The notes: a model not told the origin generated them from the sequence alone. DNA of 64,000 bases from Mycobacterium shinjukuense (GCF_010730055.1 NZ_AP022575.1:434001-498000); one strand, 5' to 3'; positions 17,070 through 26,409 are shown, counted from the first letter of the stretch. Numbers and translations: made by a program.

Positions 17070-17698
17070 GTGACGACGGTCTGGTGCGCTGCGGCTGGGC
17101 GGATGCGGGGCCCGGGCCCGATACCGAGCTGTACCGCGAGTATCACGACCACGAGTGGGGCCGCCCGCTACGCGGCGGGGTGGCGTTGTTCGAGCGGATG
17201 AGCTTGGAGGCCTTCCAGAGCGGCCTGTCGTGGTTGATCATCCTGCGCAAGCGGGAGAATTTCCGGCGCGCCTTCTCGGGGTTCGACATCCAGACGGTCG
17301 CCGGCTACACCGACGCCGACGTGCGACGCCTGCTGGCCGACGAGGGAATCGTCCGCAATCGGGCGAAGATCGAGGCGACGATCGCCAACGCGCGTGCCGC
17401 GGCCGACTTGGGATCGCCGCAAGACCTGTCCGAGTTGCTGTGGTCGTTTGCGCCACCACCGCGGCCCCGGTTCGCCGATTTATCCGAAATCCCTTCGGCC
17501 ACTGCGGAATCCAGGGCCATGGCTCGTGAACTGAAACGGCGTGGGTTCCGTTTCGTCGGGCCTACCACTGCCTATGCGCTCATGCAGGCCACCGGGATGG
17601 TCGACGATCATGTCCGCGCTTGCTGGGTGCCGCCAACAGCGTGGTGGCGCTCGAAGGCCGGGTCTTGTGCAGCCGTCGACCAGGATAGGGAACAATAG
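17066..17698 (+). CDS. tagA: DNA-3-methyladenine glycosylase I
   Basis: 210 residues of the Tag superfamily, which excises 3-methyladenine from alkylated DNA in base-excision repair. Characteristic motifs: RCGWADAGPGPDTELYREYH with DHEWGRPL, LEAFQSGLSWLIIL, DEGIVRNRAKIEATI, and a C-terminal FRFVGPTTAYALMQATGMVDD. The zinc site (Cys in RCGWA, His in YREYHDHEW, later His in VDDH and Cys in RACW) appears complete. It starts with GTG inside the stop of the DivIVA-like gene. Confidence 0.93.
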   Translation: MSDDGLVRCGWADAGPGPDTELYREYHDHEWGRPLRGGVALFERMSLEAFQSGLSWLIILRKRENFRRAFSGFDIQTVAGYTDADVRRLLADEGIVRNRAKIEATIANARAAADLGSPQDLSELLWSFAPPPRPRFADLSEIPSATAESRAMARELKRRGFRFVGPTTAYALMQATGMVDDHVRACWVPPTAWWRSKAGSCAAVDQDREQ

Positions 17699-17812
17699 AG
17701 GGGTGATTTGGCAGTTCATTGTCGGGTATGGCTGGAATTCCACTGGCGGGGCATGCTCGGCGCCGACCAGGTCCGTGACCGCGGGCCAGCTCGAATCTGG
17801 AGGGAGCACTCG

Positions 17813-17980
17813 ATGGCGGCGATGAAGCCCCGGACCGGCGACGGTCCTCTGGAAGCAACCAAGGAGGGGCGTGGCATCGTGATGCGGGTACCGCTCGAGG
17901 GTGGCGGTCGCCTCGTGGTCGAGCTGACGCCCGACGAAGCCGCCGCGTTAGGTGAGGAACTCAAGGGCGTGACCAGTTAG
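17813..17980 (+). CDS. Small DUF3117 protein (Rv1211-like)
   Basis: 55 residues (MAAMKPRTGDGPLEATKEG ... RLVVELTPDEAAALGEEL). A strong GGAGGG sits seven bases before ATG 17813, which fixes the start. DUF3117 is a short, highly conserved actinobacterial family; some work on Rv1211 treats it as calmodulin-like, which the sequence itself does not show. It is followed closely by the convergent glycosyltransferase gene. Function is not assigned. Confidence 0.88.
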   Translation: MAAMKPRTGDGPLEATKEGRGIVMRVPLEGGGRLVVELTPDEAAALGEELKGVTS

Positions 17981-18004
17981 CCGATCGACGGCCACTGGTC
18001 GGCA

Positions 18005-19168
18005 TTACTGGCAGACCTTGCGGTAGATGTCCAGTGTCTGCTCGGCGACGTGTGTCCAGGAGAATTCTTCGATGCAACGCTGACGTCCCGCTCGGCCGTA
18101 GTGTTCGGCTTTCGCCGGATCGGCGATGAGGGCGTTGACCGCCTCGGCCAGCCCGGCCTGGTAGCCGGTCGGGTCGTCGGGGTCGTAATGCACCAGCGAG
18201 CCGGTGACTCCGTCGGCGACCACTTCGGGTATCCCCCCGACGTCGGAGGCCACCACCGCCGTCGCGCAGGCCATCGCCTCCAGGTTGACGATGCCCAGCG
18301 GCTCGTAGATCGAGGGGCATACGAAAACTGTTGCTGCCGAGAGTATTTCACGGAGCTTTCCGATGGACAACACGTCGCGGACCCAGAACACACCGGTCCG
18401 GCTGCGGGCCAGCTCGGCTACCGCGGACCGCACCTCGTCGGCTATCTCCGGGGTGTCGGGCGCGCCGGCGCACAGTACCAGCTGCGCGTCGGGGTTGAAT
18501 CGGTGCGCGGCCGCCACCAGGTGTGCGACGCCTTTTTGCCGGGTGATCCTCCCGACGAATGCCACCATCGGCCGGTTTGGCTCGACCCCGAGTTCGGCCA
18601 GAACCGACCCCGTGGGCGGGGGCCCGGCCGGATGCCAAACCTCGGTGTCGATCCCGTTCCGGATCACGTGGACCACGCTCGGTTCCAGCTGGGGGTAAGC
18701 CCGCAACATGTCGTCACGCATGCCGCAGCTGACCGCGATGACGGCGTCGGCGGCCAGCACCGCGGTGCGCTCCACCCATGACGACACCCGGTAGCCGCCG
18801 CCGAGCTGCTCGGCCTTCCACGGTCGCATCGGTTCAAGCGAATGGGCGGTCAGAACATGGGGTATGTCGTGTAGCAATGCGGCCAGATGTCCGGCCAGGC
18901 CGACGTACCAGGTGTGTGAATGTACGACGGTGGCCGCGTGCGCGGCATGGGCCATCACCAGGTCTGCCGACAGGGTGGACAGTGCCGCGTTGGCGCTGCG
19001 TAGCCGCGGGTCGGGTTGATGGGCGAATGCGCCTGGGCGGGGCGCGCCCATGCAGTGCACGTCCACCGCGCAGAGTCGGCGCAGCTGGGCCACCAGTTCA
19101 GTGACATGTACCCCGGCCCCACCGTACACCTCCGGTGGGTACTCCCGAGTCATCATCGCCACCCGCAT
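18005..19168 (-). CDS. glgM: Alpha-maltose-1-phosphate synthase (glycogen-synthase-like GT4)
   Basis: 387-residue GT-B glycosyltransferase. Early work annotated Rv1212c as glycogen synthase GlgA; it is now known to make maltose-1-phosphate from ADP-glucose and glucose-1-phosphate, which GlgE extends into alpha-glucan. Donor-site motifs: REYPPEVYGGAGVHVTEL at the N-terminus (acceptor side), VAFVGRITRQKGV, and VCPSIYEPLGIVNLEAMAC, in which E-x7-E spans catalytic contacts. ATG 19168 gives MRVAMMTREYPP. It is divergent from glgC, which supplies ADP-glucose, across ~240 bp. Confidence 0.92.
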   Translation of the reverse strand: MRVAMMTREYPPEVYGGAGVHVTELVAQLRRLCAVDVHCMGAPRPGAFAHQPDPRLRSANAALSTLSADLVMAHAAHAATVVHSHTWYVGLAGHLAALLHDIPHVLTAHSLEPMRPWKAEQLGGGYRVSSWVERTAVLAADAVIAVSCGMRDDMLRAYPQLEPSVVHVIRNGIDTEVWHPAGPPPTGSVLAELGVEPNRPMVAFVGRITRQKGVAHLVAAAHRFNPDAQLVLCAGAPDTPEIADEVRSAVAELARSRTGVFWVRDVLSIGKLREILSAATVFVCPSIYEPLGIVNLEAMACATAVVASDVGGIPEVVADGVTGSLVHYDPDDPTGYQAGLAEAVNALIADPAKAEHYGRAGRQRCIEEFSWTHVAEQTLDIYRKVCQ

Positions 19169-19407
19169 GAGGGCACCGTAGTTCGGCGACGATGCGGCCC
19201 GCGCGGCGGGCCGTTGTGGGGGTCGTCGCCGGCGCGCGGGGGAGAGCCGGACCGTTGGGCCTGGAGACGGGCCTGGCGGGGCCGTCGACCGTGGCCGCGA
19301 GCTGGCCAAATACCTTGACGGACAGCCTGTCAGCACAGGGCGTAGCGAGGGGCGGTCGAACCGGTTGCCACTGGCAGCGCTTCGTAGGGGCCGATAGGTT
19401 TGAGGCC

Positions 19408-20622
19408 ATGAGGGAAGTGCCACACGTGCTGGGCATCGTTTTGGCCGGCGGTGAGGGCAAGCGGCTTTATCCGTTGACGGCGGACCGGGCCAAGCCCGCG
19501 GTTCCCTTCGGTGGCGCCTATCGGCTGATCGATTTCGTGCTCTCCAACCTCGTCAATGCCCGGTATCTGAGGATCTGCGTTCTCACCCAATACAAGTCGC
19601 ATTCCCTGGACCGACACATTTCGCAGAACTGGCGGTTGTCCGGTCTGGCCGGCGAATACATCACCCCCGTTCCGGCGCAGCAGCGTCTGGGCCCGCGCTG
19701 GTACACCGGGTCGGCTGACGCGATCTATCAGTCGCTGAATTTGATCTATGACGAAGATCCGGACTACATCGTCGTTTTCGGCGCCGATCACGTGTACCGG
19801 ATGGATCCCGAACAGATGGTCCGGTTCCACATCGACAGCGGCGCGGGCGCCACAGTGGCAGGCATCCGGGTTCCGCGTGCCAACGCCAGCGCGTTCGGCT
19901 GCATCGAAGCCGACGAATCCGGCCGTATCCGCAACTTCGTCGAGAAGCCCCTGGAGCCGCCCGGAACCCCCGATGACCCTGACACCACGTTCGTCTCGAT
20001 GGGCAATTACATCTTCACCACCAAGGTGCTCATCGACGCGATTCGCGCCGACGCCGATGACGACCATTCGGACCACGACATGGGTGGCGACATCATTCCC
20101 CGATTGGTGGCCGACGGGATGGCCGCGGTTTATGACTTCAACGACAACGATGTGCCCGGGGCCACCGACCGCGACCGGGGTTATTGGCGTGACGTGGGGA
20201 CGCTGGACGCGTTCTACGACGCACACATGGACCTGGTGTCGGTGCATCCGGTGTTCAACCTGTACAACAAGCGCTGGCCGATCCGCGGCGAATCGGAGAA
20301 CCTGGCGCCGGCGAAATTCGTCAACGGTGGCTCCGCTCAGGAGTCGGTGGTCGGTGCGGGCAGCATCATCTCGGCGGCCTCGGTGCGCAACTCGGTGCTG
20401 TCGTCGAACGTCGTGGTCGACGACGGTGCCATCGTGGAGGGCAGCGTGATCATGCCGGGTACCCGGGTCGGCCGTGGCGCGGTGGTACGCCACGCGATCC
20501 TGGACAAGAACGTCGTCGTCGGCCCCGGCGAGATGGTCGGGGTGGACCTGGAAAAGGACCGGGAACGCTTCGCGATCAGCGCCGGCGGTGTGGTCGCGGT
20601 GGGCAAGGGCGTCTGGATCTAA
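19408..20622 (+). CDS. glgC: Glucose-1-phosphate adenylyltransferase
   Basis: 404 residues. Makes ADP-glucose from ATP and glucose-1-phosphate for glycogen, capsular glucan and maltose-1-phosphate. Nucleotidyltransferase domain: LAGGEGKRLYPLTADRAKP, VFGADHVYRMDPEQM, FVEKPLEPPGTP, GYWRDVGTLDAFYDAHMDL. A left-handed beta-helix regulatory domain follows (residues ~300-404: VVGAGSIISAASVRNSVLSS). ATG 19408 is chosen because the conserved MREVPHVLGIVLAGG begins there; the open frame upstream is in the divergent promoter region. A 58-bp palindrome lies just downstream. Confidence 0.96.
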   Translation: MREVPHVLGIVLAGGEGKRLYPLTADRAKPAVPFGGAYRLIDFVLSNLVNARYLRICVLTQYKSHSLDRHISQNWRLSGLAGEYITPVPAQQRLGPRWYTGSADAIYQSLNLIYDEDPDYIVVFGADHVYRMDPEQMVRFHIDSGAGATVAGIRVPRANASAFGCIEADESGRIRNFVEKPLEPPGTPDDPDTTFVSMGNYIFTTKVLIDAIRADADDDHSDHDMGGDIIPRLVADGMAAVYDFNDNDVPGATDRDRGYWRDVGTLDAFYDAHMDLVSVHPVFNLYNKRWPIRGESENLAPAKFVNGGSAQESVVGAGSIISAASVRNSVLSSNVVVDDGAIVEGSVIMPGTRVGRGAVVRHAILDKNVVVGPGEMVGVDLEKDRERFAISAGGVVAVGKGVWI

Positions 20623-20639
20623 GGGCCCGCCGAGCGCCA

Positions 20640-20697
20640 CGAGCAGACGCAAAGGTGCCCATTTCGGACCGAAAATGGGGGCTGTTGCGTCTGCTCG
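20640..20697. terminator. 58-bp palindrome, family copy 2 (glgC/hydrolase 3' ends)
   Basis: cgagcagacgcaa ... ttgcgtctgctcg outer arms with an imperfect inner stem (gtgcccattt against aaaatggggg) and a short cggaccg centre. It lies between two convergent genes, 18 bp after the glgC stop and 8 bp from the hydrolase stop, a good position for a bidirectional terminator. Confidence 0.75.
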
Positions 20698-20704
20698 CGC
20701 AATC

Positions 20705-22393
20705 TCAGGGGACCTCGGGTATCAGCAGATGCGCGTTGTAACGCGGGCCCCAGCGCAGCGTGACCAGACCCCGCGGCGGGTCAGGGTAGGCCGCCGGGAA
20801 CTGGCCGGTGAGCGGGTTGCGGGGGGACAGCCAGCGCCCGGCGACCACCAGCCGCAGTTGCTCGCCGGCGCGAAACAGTGTCGCCGACGGGCCAAGCGCG
20901 ACATCGATCGCGACCACCTCGCCGGCGGTGAGCGGTTGCTCCCGGGCGAATGTCGGCACCGGCTCCCACGGCGTGGAGAGCTCGGGATCCAGCTCACGCA
21001 GCAGGACTCGCTGCCAGCCGGTGGTTACCCGGTCACGGCCATAGCCGTACGACCCCTCGAACGGAACGAACTTCCCATTGCGCCACTTTTCCACTCCGAC
21101 GAACAGGTTCGCGTCGTCGCAGCCATCCAGCTGGACCCAAAGCCGCGCCGCCATCGGGCCGGTCAGCTCGATGTCTTCAGGGATCGTCCAGGTGAACGCT
21201 GCTGCACGAGAATGAGTTTCGAACGTGATGCTGCCCGCCGTCGACGGCGGTTCGGTTGCTAGCACTCCCGCCCCGGCGAGATACAGTGGCCGCCAACGTG
21301 TGCTGGGCAGTGGCCACTGGGTCTCTTCCCGCACCGCGGCGATGGTGTCGCGATCTTCACGCACCTCGAGGCGAACACTGCGTGACCCCTGGGCACCGTC
21401 GAGCACGTCTTGGAAAAACTTCAGCTGCTCGGCCAACGCGGTTTCCGAGTAGAACGTTGCCCATTTGCCGCCCCGATGGGTGTAGAGCCGGGCATGGCCG
21501 GAGCCGGCGTGAGTGAATGCCCGAAACGAACCGCGGCTGTGCAGGTTGTTGTCCGAGAAGCTGCCGCAGACCAGCATCGGGACCCGGATCGCTGACAGGT
21601 CCGGCACCAGCGAGCGCCAGAATTCGTCGCGCAACGGGTGCTGCTGCTGCATCCGCTCCAGGTCGAAGGTCTGCCGTGTGCGGCGGCGCACACCGCGTGC
21701 CCACAACCGGGTGAAACCGGCCTCTCGAACGCCGCCCGGAAAGGTCAGGTCGCGGTAGGCGTCGGTAAAACCTTCCCACGGGCAGATGGCCCGCAATGCC
21801 GGCGGCCGCAGCGCGGCCACCGCGTATTGGCTGATCGCCAGGTACGACACCCCGAGCATGACGACCCGCCCGTCACTCCACGATTGGTTGGCTAGCCACT
21901 GCACCAGGTCGTAGGTGTCCTCGGCTTCCTGGCGCGACAGCAGGTTCCCGGTGCCGTCGGAGCGGCCGCAGCCGCGCAGGTCGGCATTGACCACGACGAA
22001 GCCGCGCGTGGTCCACCATGCCGGGTCGGGGGCCTCCCAGCCGGTCAGGGCCGAGAAGGTCACCGGTGTCGGTTGGCGCAGCGCCCGGTACTGCGGCGAG
22101 AACGTCCACCGGTTACGCCTCCGGGTCGGCAGATCATCCTTGCCGTAGGGGTGGATGCTGAGAATCACTGGACGGGCCCGGACATCGTCGTGGGCCCGGC
22201 GGAAGACGTTGATCCGCAACACCGTTTCGTCTCGGGTCGGCACTTCGACGTCGCGCTCGACGACGATGCCCGGCGGTGGGTCGGTGACGGTGACGGGGGG
22301 CTTGACGATCCGGCGGACCCGTCCCAGTGCATACCGGAGTGCGCCGGGACGCCGCCACGGCCGGTCCAGGGCGGGTGCCGGATCTCGGGCCAC
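20705..22393 (-). CDS. CocE/NonD-family alpha/beta hydrolase (Rv1215c-like)
   Basis: 562 residues from GTG 22393 (VARDPAPALDRPWRRPG), matching the ~561 residues of Rv1215c as I recall. The N-terminal X-Pro dipeptidyl-peptidase-like domain has ILSIHPYGKDD, ADLRGCGRSDGTG and the nucleophile elbow MLGVSYLAISQ (Ser near residue 180). A C-terminal jelly-roll domain (FTWTIPEDIELTGPMAARLW) is typical of CocE esterases. Substrate unknown. The reading frame upstream of 22393 is antisense-like readthrough into the next gene. It is the last gene of a minus-strand run with the methyltransferase and ABC exporter. Confidence 0.87.
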   Translation of the reverse strand: MARDPAPALDRPWRRPGALRYALGRVRRIVKPPVTVTDPPPGIVVERDVEVPTRDETVLRINVFRRAHDDVRARPVILSIHPYGKDDLPTRRRNRWTFSPQYRALRQPTPVTFSALTGWEAPDPAWWTTRGFVVVNADLRGCGRSDGTGNLLSRQEAEDTYDLVQWLANQSWSDGRVVMLGVSYLAISQYAVAALRPPALRAICPWEGFTDAYRDLTFPGGVREAGFTRLWARGVRRRTRQTFDLERMQQQHPLRDEFWRSLVPDLSAIRVPMLVCGSFSDNNLHSRGSFRAFTHAGSGHARLYTHRGGKWATFYSETALAEQLKFFQDVLDGAQGSRSVRLEVREDRDTIAAVREETQWPLPSTRWRPLYLAGAGVLATEPPSTAGSITFETHSRAAAFTWTIPEDIELTGPMAARLWVQLDGCDDANLFVGVEKWRNGKFVPFEGSYGYGRDRVTTGWQRVLLRELDPELSTPWEPVPTFAREQPLTAGEVVAIDVALGPSATLFRAGEQLRLVVAGRWLSPRNPLTGQFPAAYPDPPRGLVTLRWGPRYNAHLLIPEVP

Positions 22394-22458
22394 GTCCGAT
22401 ACCTTAAGACGTGCCGGCTTGGCGGCAAATCGATAATCCGCCGGTGCGATCGGAATCC

Positions 22459-23133
22459 CTACCAGACGTGGGGCACCAGTCGATAGCGCACCCGCTCCCG
22501 GTATTCGCGGTAGCCGCTGAGTTCCTGGGTGAGCAGCTTCTCCTCGTCGAGGATCCGGAGCACCAGCACCGAAACGCTTGGGATGAGCATGAGGAGCCCC
22601 CAGTATGAGCCCAGGGCCAGCGGTATGCCCACCATCAGGACCACGCTGGCGGCATACATCGGGTGCCGGACGAACCCGTAGAGACCGCGGGAGGCGACGG
22701 TCTGGCCCGTCTCCACCGTGACGGTGGAGGCCGCATAGCTGTTCTGGACAACCACCAGCATGCTGGCAGACAGGCCGGTCACTATCAGGATGTCGCCAAT
22801 GACGGAGAGCCACATGGGCGCCGACGACCAGCCGAAACGATGGTCAACCGCGCTTAACCCCACCATCGCGAGCAGCACCAGGAAGATGCCGAGGACGAGG
22901 ATCTTTTGAATTGGCCTGGTTTCCGCCAGGGGACCACCACGCATGCGTCGCTGCAGCGCCGCCGGGTCCGTCCGGGCCAGGTAGCCGCTGGGGACGATTG
23001 TCGCGAGCGTGAACACTGCGATGAAAACCCATGCCTGCCAATAGTTCAGCGTGCCCGCCGGCCAGAACAGGATCAACCCGACAACGACGATTCCCACAAG
23101 TCCGTATATCAGTGCCTTTAGCCCCATTTTCAT
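22459..23133 (-). CDS. Isoprenylcysteine-methyltransferase-like membrane protein (Rv1216c-like)
   Basis: 224 residues, about five to six transmembrane helices (LIYGLVGIVVVGLILFWPAG, ILVLGIFLVLLAMVGL). The C-terminal ICMT/PEMT signature is present: GLYGFVRHPMYAASVVL and LDEEKLLTQELSGYREYRERVRYRLVP (RHPMY plus the downstream E-x-x-L pattern). The family methylates carboxyl or lipid substrates at the membrane. A near-perfect AGGAGGGG precedes ATG 23133. It lies between the exporter genes and the CocE hydrolase, same strand, small gaps, probably one transcript. Substrate unknown. Confidence 0.87.
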   Translation of the reverse strand: MKMGLKALIYGLVGIVVVGLILFWPAGTLNYWQAWVFIAVFTLATIVPSGYLARTDPAALQRRMRGGPLAETRPIQKILVLGIFLVLLAMVGLSAVDHRFGWSSAPMWLSVIGDILIVTGLSASMLVVVQNSYAASTVTVETGQTVASRGLYGFVRHPMYAASVVLMVGIPLALGSYWGLLMLIPSVSVLVLRILDEEKLLTQELSGYREYRERVRYRLVPHVW

Positions 23134-23164
23134 GTCCCCTCCTGATGCTCGGACTGCTCGCGAC

Positions 23165-24811
23165 CTAGCACCGCAGGTCACGCCGTCGAAAAGCCATGGC
23201 CCCCATCACGATCAGCGCTGCGTCGATGGTCAATAGCCACAGCATCGGCACGGCGGTGAAGTGGCCGGCGCCGACCCGCGGAGTGTGCGCGAACGGTTCC
23301 AGGTCGAGCAGCCACTGCGGGAATCCCGCCAACGAACCAAGCAGATACAACGCGACGAAGCTCACCAACACAGCCCACGCCACCGGTGTGAACCGTGGGG
23401 CCAATCCGAACAACCCGACGGTCACCGCCGATAGCAACCACACCGCGGGCAGTTGTACGGCCGCGGTCCCGACCACGGTGGGTAGCTTGCCGGCGACATC
23501 ACCGGCGGCCGCGCCGTAGGCGAGTCCGCCCACCAAGCCCGAGACCATGATCGCCGCCGCCGATCCGGCCAGCGCCATCACCAAATGGCTTGACAGCCAA
23601 CGAGTCCGAGAAACGGCTCCGGCGAGCAGCGTCTCGGCCCGCTGCCCGGCCTCTTCCTGGTGCAATCGCAGGGATAACGAGACCGCGAATGCCGCGGCAA
23701 CCATGCCGATCATGGTGAAGGCCAAGTCCACGAAGGCCTGTTCCAGCGCGCCGGTGCCGCCCATCCGGGTGACGATGTCACGTACCGTCGCGCTGTCGCC
23801 CAGCTGCCTCTCGATGCCGTGCACCACACTGCCCATCACCAGGCCAAACAGGCCAAGGCCGATGGTCCACAGCAGCAGGGAGCCGCGGTCAAGCCGCCAG
23901 GCCAGCCCGAAGGCGTTGCCCAGCGCGGGCGCGGCGGTGCCCGGGCCGGCCCGTTCGGCGATGAGTCCGGCACCGACATCGCGGCCGGCGCGCAATCGAT
24001 AGGCCGCCAGCGTCAGCGCTACTGTGGTTGCCAGGTGCAGCAGCGGCACCCACCAGCGCTCGCCCGCGTAGGGTCTGACCTGCAGTGACCAGCCCAGGGG
24101 GGAGAACCAGGACAGCGCGCCGGAGCCGGCATCACCGACGGCCCGCAGCATGAACGCGGCGCCCAGCACGGCGAACGCGACGCCGCGGGTGACCCGGGCG
24201 CTCGGCGACAGTTGCGCGGACACCGCGGCCACGGCGGTGAAGACCAGCCCGGAGGCGGCCAGCGCCGCGCCGAACGCGACCGACCCGGTCGGGGCCACGT
24301 CGGTGGCGAGCAGCCCCGCCGCACCGATCGCGCCGGTGACGATCGACGCCCCGAACGACAACAGCAGCGCGGCGGTGAGGTTGGCGTAACGGCCGACGAC
24401 GGTGGAGTCGATCAGCTCGGCGCGCCCGGTTTCCTCGTCCGCGCGGGTGTGGCGAATCACGGTGAGGATGACCGCCACCGCGATGAGGGTGTGGAACATC
24501 CCGGCTTTCCAGATTCCGAGCGCGCCGAGGCTGTCGTTGTAGATCGGCCCGTAGAGCGCACGCTGGGCCGGGCTGGCCATGATACCGGCCACCGCCCCGG
24601 CGCGGGCGGCCCGGTCGGCGTAGACCGCTTCGACGCTGCCGACATACACGGTGGCCAGCGGCACCGACAGCAGCAACACCCACAGCGGCAACCCCACCCG
24701 GTCGCGGCGCAGGTACAGGCGCAGCAACCCGAGGGTGCCGGCGAAGTTCGAACCGCGTTGTGGCCCACGGGGTGGTGCGGGGCTGGGGCGACCCAGGACC
24801 GCAATGCTCAT
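23165..24811 (-). CDS. ABC exporter membrane subunit (tetronasin-type, Rv1217c-like)
   Basis: 548 residues with about twelve hydrophobic helices in two halves, for example WVLLLSVPLATVYVG and the C-terminal MLWLLTIDAALIVMGAMAF. The protein lacks an ATPase domain and depends on the next gene upstream. ATG 24811 overlaps the ATPase stop (ATGA). The Rv1217c-Rv1218c pair is known as a multidrug exporter linked to tolerance of several drug classes, under TetR Rv1219c; the same layout is seen here, so the same role is expected. Confidence 0.92.
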   Translation of the reverse strand: MSIAVLGRPSPAPPRGPQRGSNFAGTLGLLRLYLRRDRVGLPLWVLLLSVPLATVYVGSVEAVYADRAARAGAVAGIMASPAQRALYGPIYNDSLGALGIWKAGMFHTLIAVAVILTVIRHTRADEETGRAELIDSTVVGRYANLTAALLLSFGASIVTGAIGAAGLLATDVAPTGSVAFGAALAASGLVFTAVAAVSAQLSPSARVTRGVAFAVLGAAFMLRAVGDAGSGALSWFSPLGWSLQVRPYAGERWWVPLLHLATTVALTLAAYRLRAGRDVGAGLIAERAGPGTAAPALGNAFGLAWRLDRGSLLLWTIGLGLFGLVMGSVVHGIERQLGDSATVRDIVTRMGGTGALEQAFVDLAFTMIGMVAAAFAVSLSLRLHQEEAGQRAETLLAGAVSRTRWLSSHLVMALAGSAAAIMVSGLVGGLAYGAAAGDVAGKLPTVVGTAAVQLPAVWLLSAVTVGLFGLAPRFTPVAWAVLVSFVALYLLGSLAGFPQWLLDLEPFAHTPRVGAGHFTAVPMLWLLTIDAALIVMGAMAFRRRDLRC

Positions 24812-25755
24812 AGCGCCGCCACCCCCGTTTCCCGGCGTTCGTGGGCTCCGGCATCGGGACCGAGGCGGTAGTGGCGCAGGAACAGCTCCTCGAGGGTGGG
24901 CGGCTGGCTGACCAGGCTGCGCACCCCGGCGTCGCCGAGCACCCGAATGAGCTCACCCAGGCTTTCGCTGTCGACCTGGGCGCGCAGCGTGCTGCCCTCG
25001 ATGCTGACGTCTTCGAGTCCCTTGATCCGGGTGAGATCTCCTGGGTCACCGATCATTTCGGCCTTGATTGAGGTGCGGCTGAGGTGGCGCATGGATTCCA
25101 GCGAACCGCTCTCGACGGTCTTGCCCGCGCGGATGATGGTCACCCTTTCGCACAACGCCTCGGTTTCGGCCAGAATGTGGCTGGACAGCAGCACCGTCAC
25201 ACCACGATCTCGTGCTTCGCCGACGCACTGCTGAAACACGTTCTCCATCAACGGGTCCAGGCCACTGCTTGGCTCGTCCAGCAGCAGCAGCCTGGCTTGT
25301 GACGAGAAAGCCGAGATCAGCGACACCTTCTGGCGGTTGCCCTTGGAGTAGGTGCGCGACTTCTTGTGCGGGTCGAGTCCGAAGCGCTCGATCAGCTCGG
25401 CGCGACGATTCTTGTCGATCCCGCCCCGCATGCGAGCCAGCAGGTCGATGATCTCGCCGCCGGTTAGCGACGGCCACAGTGTGACATCACCTGGCACATA
25501 AGCGATCTGGCGATGCAGGCGGACGGCGTCAGTCCACGGGTTGCCGCCCAGCAACCGTGCGCTCCCACTGTCGGCCCTTACCAGACCCAACAGGATGCGG
25601 ATGGTGGTGGACTTCCCGGCGCCGTTGGGTCCGAGGAAGCCGTGCACCTCACCCTCGCGCACCGTCAGGTCCAGGCCATCGAGCGCCCGAACCGCACCGA
25701 AGTTCTTGGTCAGACCGCGAATTTCGATGGGAACGTGGTGGCTTTCAGCTGGCAT
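24808..25755 (-). CDS. ABC exporter ATP-binding subunit (Rv1218c-like)
   Basis: 315 residues. Walker A FLGPNGAGKSTTIRIL near residue 42, ABC signature YSKGNRQKVSLISAF (a degenerate LSGGQ form typical of DrrA-like exporters), Walker B RLLLLDEPSSGLDP, and H-loop LLSSHILAETE. AAGGAGA precedes ATG 25755. The start lies inside the TetR gene's 3' end (11-bp overlap), and the 3' end overlaps the permease by ATGA: a tightly coupled three-gene unit for drug efflux. Confidence 0.94.
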   Translation of the reverse strand: MPAESHHVPIEIRGLTKNFGAVRALDGLDLTVREGEVHGFLGPNGAGKSTTIRILLGLVRADSGSARLLGGNPWTDAVRLHRQIAYVPGDVTLWPSLTGGEIIDLLARMRGGIDKNRRAELIERFGLDPHKKSRTYSKGNRQKVSLISAFSSQARLLLLDEPSSGLDPLMENVFQQCVGEARDRGVTVLLSSHILAETEALCERVTIIRAGKTVESGSLESMRHLSRTSIKAEMIGDPGDLTRIKGLEDVSIEGSTLRAQVDSESLGELIRVLGDAGVRSLVSQPPTLEELFLRHYRLGPDAGAHERRETGVAAL

Positions 25756-26383
25756 GGGATTCTCCTTGGTCGGATTCGGCCAGAAACGCTTCGTACATGG
25801 TGCGGTCGGTGAACAGGCCTTCGGCGTATACCTCGAGGGCGGGCAGCACCATGTCGCGGGCGTAGTCACGTAGCACCGCACGCAGATCCGTTGGGGTTTC
25901 ATGCATTTGCAGATAGAGCAGGAAACCTCCGCCGCTGGTGATGGCCAGGTACCGGGCCCTGGCGCGTGGGTCGCGGCTGGGCCTTATGGTCCCAGCACGT
26001 ACACCGTCGCCGATGTACTCCTCGGCGTTGTCAATCATCTTCTGCCAGAACATCGTTGCCAATTCGCCGCCGGATTGCATGCTGCGCACGAGGTAGGCCA
26101 CCAACGGTGCGTAAGACTCGATCTCGGCCATCCCCGCCAGCCAGGTGGCCGGATCGTTGGACGTCAGCGCTTCTGACTTGCTGCTGCGGATTTCTTCGGC
26201 GACGTGGTCGTCGCAAGCTTTGCGCAGGCCTTCCTTGGAGCCGAAGTGGTGGATGACCAGCGCCGCGCTTACCCCCGCGGCTTCGGCAATGGTGCGGAGC
26301 CCGACGCCGAAGCCGTGCCGGCCGAACTGCTCGATGGCCGCGTCGCGGATGCGGGCGGTCGCGGTCAGGTCGGCTGAACGCAC
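25745..26383 (-). CDS. TetR-family regulator of the ABC exporter (Rv1219c-like)
   Basis: 212 residues from GTG 26383, the length of Rv1219c. The N-terminal helix-turn-helix is clear: ARIRDAAIEQFGRHGFGVGL, TIAEAAGVSAALVIHHFGSK. The larger C-terminal domain (YLVRSMQSGGELATMFWQKM) would hold the ligand. The next two genes form its efflux pump, overlapping its 3' end, so it most likely represses the whole operon including itself. Two palindromes overlapping and just upstream of the start codon are the likely operators. Confidence 0.93.
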   Translation of the reverse strand: MRSADLTATARIRDAAIEQFGRHGFGVGLRTIAEAAGVSAALVIHHFGSKEGLRKACDDHVAEEIRSSKSEALTSNDPATWLAGMAEIESYAPLVAYLVRSMQSGGELATMFWQKMIDNAEEYIGDGVRAGTIRPSRDPRARARYLAITSGGGFLLYLQMHETPTDLRAVLRDYARDMVLPALEVYAEGLFTDRTMYEAFLAESDQGESHAS

Positions 26384-26409
26384 GTTCAGAACACTAAACA
26401 ATTGTTCAG
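26374..26409. promoter_or_regulatory. Tandem TetR operators of the exporter operon
   Basis: Two 16-bp palindromes, ctgaacgcacgttcag (26374-26389, seven-base arms CTGAACG/CGTTCAG) and ctaaacaattgttcag (26394-26409, one mismatch). Both share the ends CT(G/A)AAC...GTTCAG, and their centres are 20 bp apart, about two helical turns. The first overlaps the GTG start of the TetR gene. The arrangement fits cooperative binding of two TetR dimers for autorepression. Confidence 0.72.

Noticed and set aside
22394..22813. N-terminal extension of the CocE hydrolase
   Set aside because: Overlaps the methyltransferase gene in another frame, low complexity, and exceeds the family length by ~140 residues.
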